From contig NZ_LT605205.1 in the NCBI RefSeq assembly GCF_900095135.1, forward strand, positions 2,046,001 to 2,110,000: a stretch of DNA of 64,000 nt, read 5' to 3'. The position numbers and the translations under genes were made by a program. This DNA comes from Proteiniphilum saccharofermentans (GTDB lineage Bacteria; Bacteroidota; Bacteroidia; Bacteroidales; Dysgonomonadaceae). Under the pieces are notes generated by a model, which worked only from the letters and a program-made list of their open reading frames with translations, was not told the origin of the DNA and did not search any database. Below, one piece after another: positions 34,950-44,652 of the stretch (position 1 is the first letter of the stretch; each line of letters starts with the position of its first letter).

Positions 34950-36290
34950 ATGAACACGACTACTGATCAGAACAAGAATCGGATTGTGCCAATCATCATG
35001 ATGATCGCGCTTTTCGGAATGATCTCATTTGTTACCAATTTGGCGGCACCGATGGGACAAGTATTAAAAGAACAATTCGGCGTTTCCAATTTCCTCGGGT
35101 TGCTGGGGAATGCAGCCAATTTTATTGCTTACGCAGTGATGGGAATACCGGGCGGCATGCTTTTGCAACGTGTCGGGTATAAAAAAACGGCCCTGATCGC
35201 TATTGCCGTGGGGTTTGTAGGGGTATTTGTACAATTTCTCTCCGGACATGCACCCGAAGGAGCAGCCTTTGTTGTTTACCTGCTTGGGGCATTCATTGCC
35301 GGTTTCTCCATGTGTCTGTTGAATACCGTGGTCAACCCCATGTTGAACACGTTGGGCGGCGGAGGTAACAAAGGCAACCAGCTGATCCAGGTCGGTGGTT
35401 CCTTCAACTCCGTGATGGCTACCTTTACGCCCGCTTTCGTGGGTATTTTGATCGGTGAAGCGACCAGCGCCAGGATCAGTGATGTATTTCCGGTAATGTA
35501 CATCGCAATGGGTGTTTTTGCTGTTGTATTCTTTGTTTTGATGGGCATAAGAATTCCTGAGCCTCACGCGACAAAGACAAAAGAACCAATGGGTACACTG
35601 ATGTCAGGAGCGATGAAATTCAGGCATTTTATCTTGGGTGCCGTTGCTATTTTTGTTTATGTGGGAGTTGAAGTCGGTACACCCGGCGTAATGATATTAT
35701 GGTTATCCGACACACCGGTCGGTAAAACAACCGCGGGATTTGTGGCCGGGATCTATTGGCTTTTTATGTTAGCCGGCAGGTTAATCGGGGCTTCCTTAGG
35801 AAGTAAAATTTCCAGTAAGGCCATGCTTTCTACAGCCTCATTAGTAGGATTGTTATTAATCCTGGCAGCTATCTTCTCACCGACAACCATCGAAGTTACA
35901 TTCCCGGCGTTTACCTCCGAAGGCGGCCTTTCATTTGGGTTGGTACAGATACCCATTAATGCAATGTTTATGGTGTTGGTCGGTTTCTGCACATCCATCA
36001 TGTGGGGTAGCATATTCAACCTGGCAGTAGAAGGGTTGGGCAAGTTCACACCGGCCGCTACGGGAATATTTATGACCCTGGTTTGCGGTGGCGGTATCCT
36101 TCCTGCTATTCAGGGTGGTATAGCCGATTCTGTCAGTTATCTGGCAAGCTATTGGGTGATTGCCATAGGATTGGCTTACCTGTTGTTCTATGCCCTGATC
36201 GGTTCGAAGAACGTAACCACCGGTGTCTCTGTGACGGATGAAGAAGTACCGGTAGATACTGCTTCCCAGAGTGCACCCGTAGAAGAATAA
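34950..36290 (+). CDS. Sugar MFS transporter, FHS (fucose/galactose/glucose) type
   Basis: A 446-residue permease with 12 hydrophobic helices. The features GNAANFIAYAVMGIPGGMLLQRVGYKKT and MCLLNTVVNPMLNTLGGGGNKGNQLI are typical of the FHS/GluP sugar-proton symporters of Bacteroidota. Its place between galM and galK makes galactose the most likely substrate. The hydrophilic C-terminal tail is short and acidic. Confidence 0.92.
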   Translation: MNTTTDQNKNRIVPIIMMIALFGMISFVTNLAAPMGQVLKEQFGVSNFLGLLGNAANFIAYAVMGIPGGMLLQRVGYKKTALIAIAVGFVGVFVQFLSGHAPEGAAFVVYLLGAFIAGFSMCLLNTVVNPMLNTLGGGGNKGNQLIQVGGSFNSVMATFTPAFVGILIGEATSARISDVFPVMYIAMGVFAVVFFVLMGIRIPEPHATKTKEPMGTLMSGAMKFRHFILGAVAIFVYVGVEVGTPGVMILWLSDTPVGKTTAGFVAGIYWLFMLAGRLIGASLGSKISSKAMLSTASLVGLLLILAAIFSPTTIEVTFPAFTSEGGLSFGLVQIPINAMFMVLVGFCTSIMWGSIFNLAVEGLGKFTPAATGIFMTLVCGGGILPAIQGGIADSVSYLASYWVIAIGLAYLLFYALIGSKNVTTGVSVTDEEVPVDTASQSAPVEE

Positions 36291-36315
36291 TTTGGAGTTT
36301 TAATAATTAATTATA

Positions 36316-37464
36316 ATGACGAAAGAACAAGTAATTAAAATATTTTCAGAGAAATTCGGCAACCAGACCCCGGAGGTCTATGCCTCACCGGGACGTATCA
36401 ACTTAATAGGGGAACATACCGATTATAATGGGAGCTTCGTATTCCCCGGCGCTATCGATAAAGGGATGATCGCTGCTATCCGGTTCAATGGCACGGATAA
36501 AGTGAGGGCCTATGCGATTGATCTGGACGAAAGTTCCGAGTTTGGGCTCAATGAAGAGGATCTTCCGAAAGAGGGTTGGGCCAAATATCTGTTTGGCGTA
36601 TGCCGTGAGATCATCAAAAGAGGTGGTACGGTGAAGGGATTCGACACCGCATTTGCGGGCGATGTGCCCCTCGGTGCAGGTATGTCATCTTCGGCGGCAT
36701 TGGAAAGTACCTATGCTTTCGCCTTGAATGACCTGCTCGGTCTTGGTATCGATAAATTCGAACTGGCGCGTATCGGTCAATCCACCGAGCACAACTATGT
36801 AGGTGTGAAATGCGGTATTATGGACCAGTTTGCTTCCATCTTCGGGAAGAAAGGCAATCTGATCCGCCTCGATACCAAATCGATGGAATATGCCTACTTC
36901 CCGTTTGATCCCAAAGGATATAAACTGGTGTTGCTTGATACTGTTGTAAAACATGAGCTGGCTTCATCGGCATATAACAAACGGCGGGAATCGTGCGAAC
37001 ATGCCGCGAGAACCATTGCAAAGCGCCACCCCGAGGTGGAGTTCCTGCGTGATGCTTCTATGGAGATGCTCGACGAGGTAAAGAATGAGATTTCGGAAGA
37101 GGACTATCTGCGTGCCAAATATGTGATCGAGGAAACCCAGCGGGTACTCGATGTGTGTGATGCATTGGAAAAAGGCGATTATGAGACCGTCGGTCAGAAG
37201 ATGTATGAAACGCACCACGGTATGAGTAAACTCTACGAAGTGAGCTGTGAAGAGCTTGATTTCCTGAATGATTTGGCCCGTGAGCACGGTGTAACCGGTT
37301 CGCGTGTGATGGGAGGCGGCTTTGGCGGTTGTACCATCAATCTGGTAAAGGATGAGTTGTATGATTCATTTATCGCTGATGCCAAAGCGCAGTTCAAAGC
37401 CAAGTACGGCCATGAACCGAAAGTCTATGATGTAGTGATCAGCGACGGAGCTCGCAAGCTCTGA
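36316..37464 (+). CDS. galK: Galactokinase
   Basis: A 382-residue GHMP kinase phosphorylating galactose to galactose 1-phosphate in the Leloir pathway. The galactokinase signature GRINLIGEHTDYNG (about 25-38), the ATP loop PLGAGMSSSAALES (about 118-131) and the C-terminal GSRVMGGGFGGCTINLV motif 3 (about 330-346) are all present, and the catalytic Asp lies in KCGIMDQFAS. Last gene of the gal operon, followed 22 bp later by a strong terminator. galT and galE are not in the window. Confidence 0.97.
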   Translation: MTKEQVIKIFSEKFGNQTPEVYASPGRINLIGEHTDYNGSFVFPGAIDKGMIAAIRFNGTDKVRAYAIDLDESSEFGLNEEDLPKEGWAKYLFGVCREIIKRGGTVKGFDTAFAGDVPLGAGMSSSAALESTYAFALNDLLGLGIDKFELARIGQSTEHNYVGVKCGIMDQFASIFGKKGNLIRLDTKSMEYAYFPFDPKGYKLVLLDTVVKHELASSAYNKRRESCEHAARTIAKRHPEVEFLRDASMEMLDEVKNEISEEDYLRAKYVIEETQRVLDVCDALEKGDYETVGQKMYETHHGMSKLYEVSCEELDFLNDLAREHGVTGSRVMGGGFGGCTINLVKDELYDSFIADAKAQFKAKYGHEPKVYDVVISDGARKL

Positions 37465-37485
37465 TTTAAAAACACACACTTTATG

Positions 37486-37532
37486 GCTGAAAGCAGAAGC
37501 CCCTTCAGGGTGTATGCTTTCAGCTTTTTTTT
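37486..37532 (+). terminator. galactose operon terminator
   Basis: GCTGAAAGCA (37486-37495) and TGCTTTCAGC (37515-37524) form a perfect 10-bp stem followed by eight Ts. Confidence 0.9.
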
Positions 37533-37754
37533 AATCCCACCATGAATATCATTACACTCCAAATTTTTAACCGTCTTTTACCGATTTGTAGTGATTTGCC
37601 TCTTATCCTGATGATGTTCCGGGAAAAAATGTATTTCCCGGAAAGTCATTAATACCGTGATTCCTTTTTTTGGTCGATAAATACCCAACCTTCGTCGAAA
37701 TGTTTTTCGGAGCTTGTCGGGCGACGCTACTTTTGCCTGAAAAAAGGATTATTT

Positions 37755-39125
37755 ATGAGGTACATTTTTTATCCATTCTTTCCAATAAGTACAAATATTG
37801 CTTCTGTTTGTATCACGGTAGTAATATTCCTTTTGTCAGGAATACCGGCCGCATATTCGCAAGAAAAAGCCTTACCCTCGCAATGGGATTTACAGGCGTG
37901 TATCGATTATGCACTTGAAAATAATATACAAATAAAACAGAGTGAAGCCAATAAAGAAACCGGATTGGTCGATACCAAACTGGCGAAAGCGGCAATGCTT
38001 CCTTCACTCTCGGCATCTATTGGTCAGAACCTTACCAATTACCCGTTTTCACAAGAAGATACATCTTCCGGAACATCTTCCCTTTCCGCATCCGGGAGTT
38101 ACAGCCTGAATGCATCGTGGACTATATTCGACGGCGGTTCTCGCATTACCGGTATCAAACAGGCCGAATTAAACAACCGGATCGCCGATCTGGAAATCGA
38201 GGAGAGTAAAAACAACATCAAATTAGCCATCATACAAAACTATCTCCAAATTCTTTATGCCAGCGAGGCTTTAAAAGCATATGAGGACGCTGTAGAATTA
38301 AGCAAAGCCCAATTGGAGAGCAATAAGATAAAATTATCTGTCGGTTCGGTAGCCAAAAGCGATGTTTCTCAATGGGAATCACAGTATGCAGCGGATAATT
38401 ACAATCTGGTGAATGCCCAAACCACCCTGGAGAATTATAAATTACAATTGAAACAACTTCTGGAACTGGACAGGCTTGACAGTATGGATTTGACGCTCAC
38501 ACCACCCGGCGAAGACGATGTATTATCCCTGATCCCCGATAAACAGACGATTTATCAGACGGCTTTACATGTGATGCCACAAATAAGAAACAGCGAGCTT
38601 AACACTGAATATGCGCAACTGGATATTGAAAAAGCGAAATCAGGTTTTTATCCTACTGTCAGTTTACAGGCAAATACGGGGACCGGCAACCTCTATAATC
38701 ATTCCGGATATTCTTTCGGTTCCCAGTTGAAATATAACTGGAACAACGTGATCGGATTGTCGGTCAGCATTCCCATCTTTTCCAACAGGACTGTCAAAAG
38801 CGCCGTGGAGAAAGCCGGCATCAATGTCTATTCATCACAATTGAATGAATTAAGTATCCGAAAAGAACTATATGCCGACATTGAAACGGCTTATTTAAAT
38901 ACCCTGGCTTCACAAGCTCAGTTCGTTGCGGCCGAAGAGAAAGTTAAATATAGCCGGGAGAGTTACGATGTGATGAACGAACAGTTTACATTGGGCCTCA
39001 AGAATACGATTGAAATGTTGACGGAAAAAAACAGATTGATAACGGCTCAACAGGAATTGCTGCAGGCAAAATATATGGCTTTACTGAATATTAAAATACT
39101 GGAATACTATCAGGGCTTGATTTGA
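37755..39125 (+). CDS. TolC-family outer membrane efflux protein
   Basis: A 456-residue outer-membrane channel with a signal peptide (about residues 1-36, ending PAAYSQ) and the internally duplicated OEP fold: WDLQACIDYALENNIQIK opens the first half, with paired coiled-coil helices at about 165-260 and 370-440. It starts the unit TolC-adaptor-ATPase-permease-sensor-regulator. A TACTTTTG -7-like box lies at 37728-37735. Confidence 0.93.
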   Translation: MRYIFYPFFPISTNIASVCITVVIFLLSGIPAAYSQEKALPSQWDLQACIDYALENNIQIKQSEANKETGLVDTKLAKAAMLPSLSASIGQNLTNYPFSQEDTSSGTSSLSASGSYSLNASWTIFDGGSRITGIKQAELNNRIADLEIEESKNNIKLAIIQNYLQILYASEALKAYEDAVELSKAQLESNKIKLSVGSVAKSDVSQWESQYAADNYNLVNAQTTLENYKLQLKQLLELDRLDSMDLTLTPPGEDDVLSLIPDKQTIYQTALHVMPQIRNSELNTEYAQLDIEKAKSGFYPTVSLQANTGTGNLYNHSGYSFGSQLKYNWNNVIGLSVSIPIFSNRTVKSAVEKAGINVYSSQLNELSIRKELYADIETAYLNTLASQAQFVAAEEKVKYSRESYDVMNEQFTLGLKNTIEMLTEKNRLITAQQELLQAKYMALLNIKILEYYQGLI

Positions 39126-39227
39126 GGGAACTATTTCGTTAAGCGAGAGCAGAAGCAAAGTTTACTTTGATTATGCCGAGCGTAGAAATAGTCTAATGTA
39201 ATTGAAATGTAAAAAATAAAAAATCAT

Positions 39228-40424
39228 ATGAAGACAAAGAATAACAATTCAAAAAGGCGTATCAGGTTATTTTTTATGGCTTTTATCCTGCTCGCAGGGA
39301 TTATGATAATATCCTTTTACTCCTGTAAGGATAATAAAAATGATAAAATAGAATGGCTTACAGAGAGTGTGGAAAGACAAGATATATCCAATATGGTGAC
39401 ATGTACCGGAACACTGGAACCTATCACGAAAATTGATGTGGGAACACAGGTAAGCGGGAGAGTCGATAAAATTTATGTCGATTACAATAGCATAGTTTCA
39501 CAAGGTGAATTGCTTGCCGAACTCGACCAGACCGTGTTACAGGCAACCTTGTCGTCGGCAAAGAGTTCGATGGCCACAGCCAAAAGCGAGCTGGAATATA
39601 AGGAGAAAAATTATGAGCGTTTTAAGGTGTTGTATGAAAAACAGCTGATCAGCAGTTCGGATTATGAAGAAGCGTTATATTCTTATCAAAAAGCCCGGAA
39701 TGATTATAACGTAGGTGTAAGCAACTATCAGACAGCCGAAACGAATCTGGGATACGCAAAAATATATTCTCCTATCAACGGGGTTGTTTTAAGCCGTGAA
39801 GTGGAAGAAGGGCAGACGGTTGCCGCCAGTTTCGAAACACCCACACTCTTTACCATTGCGAACGATCTTACCAAGATGCGTGTAATAGCGGAAGTGGACG
39901 AAGCGGATATGGGGGATATCGCTACCGGACAACGGGTGATGTTTACCGTGGATGCTTTTCCTTACGAAGAGTTCACCGGTACTACTACGCAGGTTCGACT
40001 ATCACCCACCACAACCAATAATGTAGTTACCTATGAAGTAGTAGTGGAGGCGCCTAACGACGGGCTGAAACTGAAACCGGGAATGACGGCTACCTGCACG
40101 ATCTATACACTGGATAAACCGGATGTCCTGACAGTTCCTTCCCAGGCCGTTAATTTTAATCCGGGAAATGAGCCAATCGGTGAAAAAGATACGGTAGTAT
40201 GGGTGCTCGACCAGGGCAACTTGTTGGTACGACGTCAGATAAAAACGGGTAACAGCAATAATATGTATACCGAAGTGCTCTCGGGTGTAAACGAAGGAGA
40301 AAAAGTGGTCACAGGAAAGAATACCCAGCCTGCCAAACTAACAACCCAGCCGGATAGCGGAAACGAATCCAGTCCTTTCATGGCGCAACCGCCACGTCGT
40401 GGAGGCGGAGGTGGAAGAAGATAA
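39228..40424 (+). CDS. MacA-like periplasmic adaptor of ABC efflux pump
   Basis: A 398-residue membrane-fusion protein. An N-terminal membrane anchor (about residues 13-33, with a possible lipobox near Cys33) is followed by a barrel-sandwich/lipoyl half (GTLEPITKIDVGTQVSGRV), a coiled-coil hairpin (about 105-165), the second lipoyl half (YSPINGVVLSREVEEGQTV) and a beta-barrel. The C-terminus is unusual, ending in arginine/glycine runs (PPRRGGGGGRR). It connects the inner-membrane pump to TolC. Neighbours confirm the tripartite system. Confidence 0.93.
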   Translation: MKTKNNNSKRRIRLFFMAFILLAGIMIISFYSCKDNKNDKIEWLTESVERQDISNMVTCTGTLEPITKIDVGTQVSGRVDKIYVDYNSIVSQGELLAELDQTVLQATLSSAKSSMATAKSELEYKEKNYERFKVLYEKQLISSSDYEEALYSYQKARNDYNVGVSNYQTAETNLGYAKIYSPINGVVLSREVEEGQTVAASFETPTLFTIANDLTKMRVIAEVDEADMGDIATGQRVMFTVDAFPYEEFTGTTTQVRLSPTTTNNVVTYEVVVEAPNDGLKLKPGMTATCTIYTLDKPDVLTVPSQAVNFNPGNEPIGEKDTVVWVLDQGNLLVRRQIKTGNSNNMYTEVLSGVNEGEKVVTGKNTQPAKLTTQPDSGNESSPFMAQPPRRGGGGGRR

Positions 40425-40435
40425 CCAGAATACGA

Positions 40436-41206
40436 ATGATTCCAAAAGTTGAAGAAATGAACAATAATCCTGTTATCATCGACATATCGGATATCCGTCG
40501 CAATTTCATTGTAGGTGCGGAAATCGTCCATGCCTTACGTAGTGTAACGTTCAGTATCAAGGAAGGTGAATTCGTTACCATCATGGGAAAATCGGGAAGC
40601 GGGAAAAGTACCCTGCTGAATATTCTGGGTTGCCTGGATACCCCTACCGAAGGTTCTTACCTGCTCGACGGCATCTCGGTACAGAAAATGAACAAAGACC
40701 AGCGCGCCGGGATCAGGAATACCAAGATAGGATTTGTTTTCCAGAGTTATAACCTGTTGGCTAATACCACGGCTGTGGAAAACGTGGAACTTCCGCTGAT
40801 GTATAATCCCGGCATTTCCTCATCCATGCGCCGGCAGAAAGCTATCGATGCGCTGGAGAGGGTGGAGCTTGGCGATCGCCTGTTGCATAAGAGTAACCAG
40901 ATGAGTGGTGGACAGATGCAACGTGTTGCCATAGCCCGGGCATTGGTGAATGATCCGGCAGTGATCCTCGCCGACGAAGCAACCGGAAACCTGGATACGC
41001 GCACATCGTTCAGTATCCTGAAATTGCTCCAGCAACTGAATCAGGAAGGAAAAACCATTATTTTCGTAACCCATAACGAGGATATAGCCCGCTACAGCAC
41101 CCGTAATATCGTATTGAAAGACGGGCGGATCATTGAAGATGCGTATAATCAACACATCTTGTCGGCTGCCGAAGCTTATGAGAAATTGCCCAAAGAAGAG
41201 GTGTAG
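40436..41206 (+). CDS. MacB/LolD-type ABC transporter ATPase
   Basis: A 256-residue nucleotide-binding subunit with Walker [12 protein letters not shown] (about residues 51-61), Q-loop [10 protein letters not shown], signature [14 protein letters not shown] (about 154-167), Walker [13 protein letters not shown] and the switch His in FVTHNED. Unlike E. coli MacB, the ATPase and permease are separate genes. It overlaps no neighbour but follows the adaptor gene by 11 bp. Confidence 0.95.
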   Translation: MIPKVEEMNNNPVIIDISDIRRNFIVGAEIVHALRSVTFSIKEGEFVTIMGKSGSGKSTLLNILGCLDTPTEGSYLLDGISVQKMNKDQRAGIRNTKIGFVFQSYNLLANTTAVENVELPLMYNPGISSSMRRQKAIDALERVELGDRLLHKSNQMSGGQMQRVAIARALVNDPAVILADEATGNLDTRTSFSILKLLQQLNQEGKTIIFVTHNEDIARYSTRNIVLKDGRIIEDAYNQHILSAAEAYEKLPKEEV

Positions 41207-41291
41207 GTTGATCCCGACAAGTCGGGACAGGTCGTGATGATTTACTGATTTGATGATTGGTTAGATACACCATAAAGAATAGAAAAATCAA

Positions 41292-42515
41292 ATGAATACA
41301 GAGAATTTATTCAAAATAGCATTGGTCGCACTGTCCCGAAATAAAGTCCGGGCATTGCTGACCATGCTGGGTATTATTATCGGAGTAGCATCTGTCATTA
41401 CCATGTTGGCGATAGGAGAAGGCTCCAAACGAAGTATCCGGAAGCAGATATCGGAGATGGGATCGAATATGATCATGATACATCCTTATTCCGAACGTGG
41501 TGAGGGTGGGGCACGTATAAGTATGTCAAATCTGGAAACACTGAAAAACAGAGATTATTTCGACATAAGGGATAAAGCTGAATATGTTTCGGCGGTCTCC
41601 CCGAATGTAAGCAGTAGCGGACAGTTCATTTATCAGAATCAGAATTATCCGAGCAGCATCAACGGCGTAAGTCCTGAGTACCTGACTATCCGCCAGTTGA
41701 AAATTCAATCCGGCTCCATGTTCACCCAGGAAGATGTGGAAACGAACAATAAAGTCTGCATCATCGGGAAAACGATTGTCGATAATTTATTCACGAAAGG
41801 CGAAGATCCGATCGGCAAGGTCATTCGTTTCAACACGATCCCTTTCGAAGTGGTCGGGGTACTGGAAAGCAAAGGATATAACACAATGGGGATGGATCAG
41901 GACGATATAGTACTGGCTCCTTATACCGCTGTGCAAAAAAGAATCTTAGCGATCAATTATTTACAGGGGATCTATTGTTCGGCTGTTTCGGAAGAAGCGA
42001 CCCCCGACGCTGTTGAAAGCATCATGGCAATCCTGGCGGAGAATCACGGTATATCGGATCCCGACAATTATGATTTCGAGATACGTTCGCAGGAAGAGTT
42101 AAGTTCGATGCTCACGACTACTTCTGATTTGATGACGATTCTTTTGGCGTGTGTGGCCGGCATCAGCCTGGTAGTAGGAGGTATAGGAATTATGAATATC
42201 ATGTATGTCTCCGTTACCGAACGCACTCGTGAAATAGGATTGAGAATGAGTGTGGGAGCCCGGGGAAAAGATGTATTGATGCAATTCCTGATAGAAGCGA
42301 TCCTGATTAGTGTAATTGGAGGAATTATTGGTATTTTTGTGGGCGTGGGTGCTACTTTTACAGTAAACTGGGTAGCTTCGTGGCCGGTATTCATTCAATC
42401 GTGGAGCGTATTGCTCTCATTCGGTGTTTGTTCGATAACCGGTATTTTCTTCGGATGGTATCCGGCAAAGAAAGCTGCAAGGCTCGATCCTATCGAAGCA
42501 ATACGATATGAATAA
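41292..42515 (+). CDS. MacB-like ABC transporter permease
   Basis: A 407-residue FtsX/MacB-fold permease: helix 1 at about 18-42 (LLTMLGIIIGVASVITMLAIGEG), a periplasmic MacB core domain (about 50-270), then three C-terminal helices (about 282-305, 332-360, 370-392) and the ending YPAKKAARLDPIEAIRYE, diagnostic of the family. It probably exports lipids, peptides or drugs; no substrate is indicated. Confidence 0.95.
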   Translation: MNTENLFKIALVALSRNKVRALLTMLGIIIGVASVITMLAIGEGSKRSIRKQISEMGSNMIMIHPYSERGEGGARISMSNLETLKNRDYFDIRDKAEYVSAVSPNVSSSGQFIYQNQNYPSSINGVSPEYLTIRQLKIQSGSMFTQEDVETNNKVCIIGKTIVDNLFTKGEDPIGKVIRFNTIPFEVVGVLESKGYNTMGMDQDDIVLAPYTAVQKRILAINYLQGIYCSAVSEEATPDAVESIMAILAENHGISDPDNYDFEIRSQEELSSMLTTTSDLMTILLACVAGISLVVGGIGIMNIMYVSVTERTREIGLRMSVGARGKDVLMQFLIEAILISVIGGIIGIFVGVGATFTVNWVASWPVFIQSWSVLLSFGVCSITGIFFGWYPAKKAARLDPIEAIRYE

Positions 42516-42537
42516 GGAACTGTAAAAATTAGAGAAG

Positions 42538-43692
42538 ATGGATCAGAAAAAAACAGAAACACCGGACGGTAAGCCAAAATTGGAGATAAAACCTGATAAA
42601 CCTCAGTATTGGCTGCCTTATACGAAAATAGCAGACAATATATTTATTCACATTGCCGCCTGGTGCATAATCTTCGGGCTACCCCTGTTTTTTATGAGCC
42701 GGGGAGATTTTTCCTGGGTGAGTTTTCTCTTGTTTCTTCCTGTTCCGGTTTGTTTTATGATCGTATTTTATAGTAATTACTTCTATCTTATCGATCGTCT
42801 CTTATTTGAAAACAGGAAGAACGAATTTCTTATTATCAATATCCTGTTGATTTTGGGAACAGCTTTGCTCATTCATCTCTGGCATGAATTCTCCTTTTCA
42901 GTGAATATGCACGGAGATATGCCACCATTCGGAGGAGGAAAGCCTCCGGAAGACCCTCCCAGGATGGAAAAAAACAGATGGTTGCCGATTGTGATTTTCA
43001 TCCTTCGGGATGTAATTTTACTGACATTGGTGGTCGTTTTGAGTACGGCCATCAAAATGAGCAGCCGATGGACCAAAATAGAGGCCATGCAGAAAGAAAT
43101 GCAGCAGGCGATGATAGAAGCCGAATTGAAAAACTTAAAGAATCAGATAAATCCGCATTTTCTGCTCAATACGCTGAATAATATCTACGCACTGGCACAA
43201 CTCAATTCGCCGAAAGTCAAACCGGCTATTATGGATTTAAGCCGGTTACTGCAATATGTGTTATATGAGAATAATAAGATGTATGTGCCATTGAAGGAAG
43301 AGGTGAATTTTATCGGTAACTACATTGATCTGATGCGTCTGCGTTTGCCTGCCAATACCAATCTCAGCGTAAAATTCGATATCAGGGAAAATAGTGAGGT
43401 GATGATCGCTCCGCTTATTTTTATTTCGCTGATAGAAAATGCTTTTAAACACGGGGTGAGTAGTGATGAGTATTCTTTTATCGATATTTCTTTGTCGGAA
43501 AAGGAAGACGGGAAGATCGAATTCTTGTGCCGCAATAGTCATTTTCCGAAGGACGAGTCGGATAAAAGCGGTAGCGGTATCGGGTTGCAACAAGTGAAGA
43601 AGAGACTGGAACTGATTTATCCTTACCGCCATATGTGGCATAAAGAAATTGAGAATAATATCTATTCAACCGTATTGATCATCGAAACCTGA
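42538..43692 (+). CDS. LytS/YehU-family sensor histidine kinase
   Basis: A 384-residue inner-membrane kinase with four N-terminal helices (about residues 29-50, 58-84, 97-117 and 147-170), a proline/glycine-rich periplasmic loop (MHGDMPPFGGGKPPEDPP), a short coiled coil and the histidine-kinase region NPHFLLNTLNNIYALA (about 204-219) with the phospho-acceptor His. The ATPase has ENAFKHG as N-box and GSGIGLQQVKKRL as G-box. It follows the efflux permease by 22 bp, so it probably controls, or is fed by, the pump. Confidence 0.94.
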   Translation: MDQKKTETPDGKPKLEIKPDKPQYWLPYTKIADNIFIHIAAWCIIFGLPLFFMSRGDFSWVSFLLFLPVPVCFMIVFYSNYFYLIDRLLFENRKNEFLIINILLILGTALLIHLWHEFSFSVNMHGDMPPFGGGKPPEDPPRMEKNRWLPIVIFILRDVILLTLVVVLSTAIKMSSRWTKIEAMQKEMQQAMIEAELKNLKNQINPHFLLNTLNNIYALAQLNSPKVKPAIMDLSRLLQYVLYENNKMYVPLKEEVNFIGNYIDLMRLRLPANTNLSVKFDIRENSEVMIAPLIFISLIENAFKHGVSSDEYSFIDISLSEKEDGKIEFLCRNSHFPKDESDKSGSGIGLQQVKKRLELIYPYRHMWHKEIENNIYSTVLIIET

Positions 43693-43702
43693 AAAAAAAA
43701 AC

Positions 43703-44425
43703 ATGAATAAAGTACTGACCTGTTGGATTATTGACGATGAGCCGTTGGCATTGAGCCTTTTGGAATCGTATATACAGGATACACCCGGCCTTTTATTGAC
43801 GGGAAAATACAATAATCCCGCTTTGGCGATGCAAGACCTTGTAAACAAAAAGGTAGATTTGATTTTTCTGGATATCCAAATGCCGCATATCAACGGTATG
43901 GAATTAGCCCGTCTGGTGCCGCCTGACACAAAGATCGTCTTTATTACGGCTTTTAAAGAGTATGCGTTGGAGGGATATCGCGTAAATGCCTTCGATTATT
44001 TGTTAAAACCGGTCTCTTTCGACGAATTCCTGGTAACGTGCAAAAAAGCGCAAGACTGGTTTGAAGCTGTAACGAAGAATGTTCCGATGCAGAAAAATGT
44101 TCCTGAGACAGATGCGATTTTCGTGAAGTCGGACCAGCAGATCATTCCCATCCCTTTTAAGGATATCCTTTATATCGAAGGTCTAAGGGATTACATAAAG
44201 ATTTACACCGGAAACCGGAACCGACCGTTTATCACCCTGGAATCGATGAAAAACATGGAAAAGATACTTCCTGCCCATTTATTTATCAGGGTACATCGTT
44301 CTTTTATAGTACAAAAAAACAAAATTGAGTTCCTCAACAGAAACCGGCTTATGGTAGCGAATCGGGAGATACCCATCGGAAGGACTTACAAACAAGGAGT
44401 GTTCAATTTTATCGCTGCTAAATAA
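43703..44425 (+). CDS. LytTR-family response regulator
   Basis: A 240-residue regulator: receiver domain (1-120) with acidic pocket DDE at 11-13, phospho-acceptor Asp in LIFLDIQMPHINGMEL (about 57) and Lys in DYLLKPVSF, then a LytTR DNA-binding domain (about 135-240; FVKSDQQIIPI, LFIRVHRSFIVQKNKI). Partner of the kinase encoded 10 bp upstream. A self-contained efflux operon with its own signalling pair is common in Bacteroidota. Confidence 0.95.
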   Translation: MNKVLTCWIIDDEPLALSLLESYIQDTPGLLLTGKYNNPALAMQDLVNKKVDLIFLDIQMPHINGMELARLVPPDTKIVFITAFKEYALEGYRVNAFDYLLKPVSFDEFLVTCKKAQDWFEAVTKNVPMQKNVPETDAIFVKSDQQIIPIPFKDILYIEGLRDYIKIYTGNRNRPFITLESMKNMEKILPAHLFIRVHRSFIVQKNKIEFLNRNRLMVANREIPIGRTYKQGVFNFIAAK

Positions 44426-44573
44426 GATAAACGCGGTGGTCTCTTGCTCCCCTTAATGGGTAACCTGCTTCCACCAAGCGGTCAGGTGTATAATTATGTG
44501 GCGATGTGGTTAACAAGAATAATGTGAATAATTTCACAATTCAGATAAAATGAAAGAGGATTTCTGAAATTAG

Positions 44574-44604
44574 TTGCATTATTTCCGGAATTTTTCTAAC
44601 TTTG
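44574..44604 (+). promoter_or_regulatory. carA promoter
   Basis: TTG (44574-44576), a 20-nt spacer and TAACTTTG (44597-44604) match the Bacteroidota consensus; predicted start near 44610, about 43 nt before the carA ATG. Confidence 0.7.
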
Positions 44605-44652
44605 TGTCCTAATATCATACAATTATCAACTCTACAAATAATGTAACGCACT

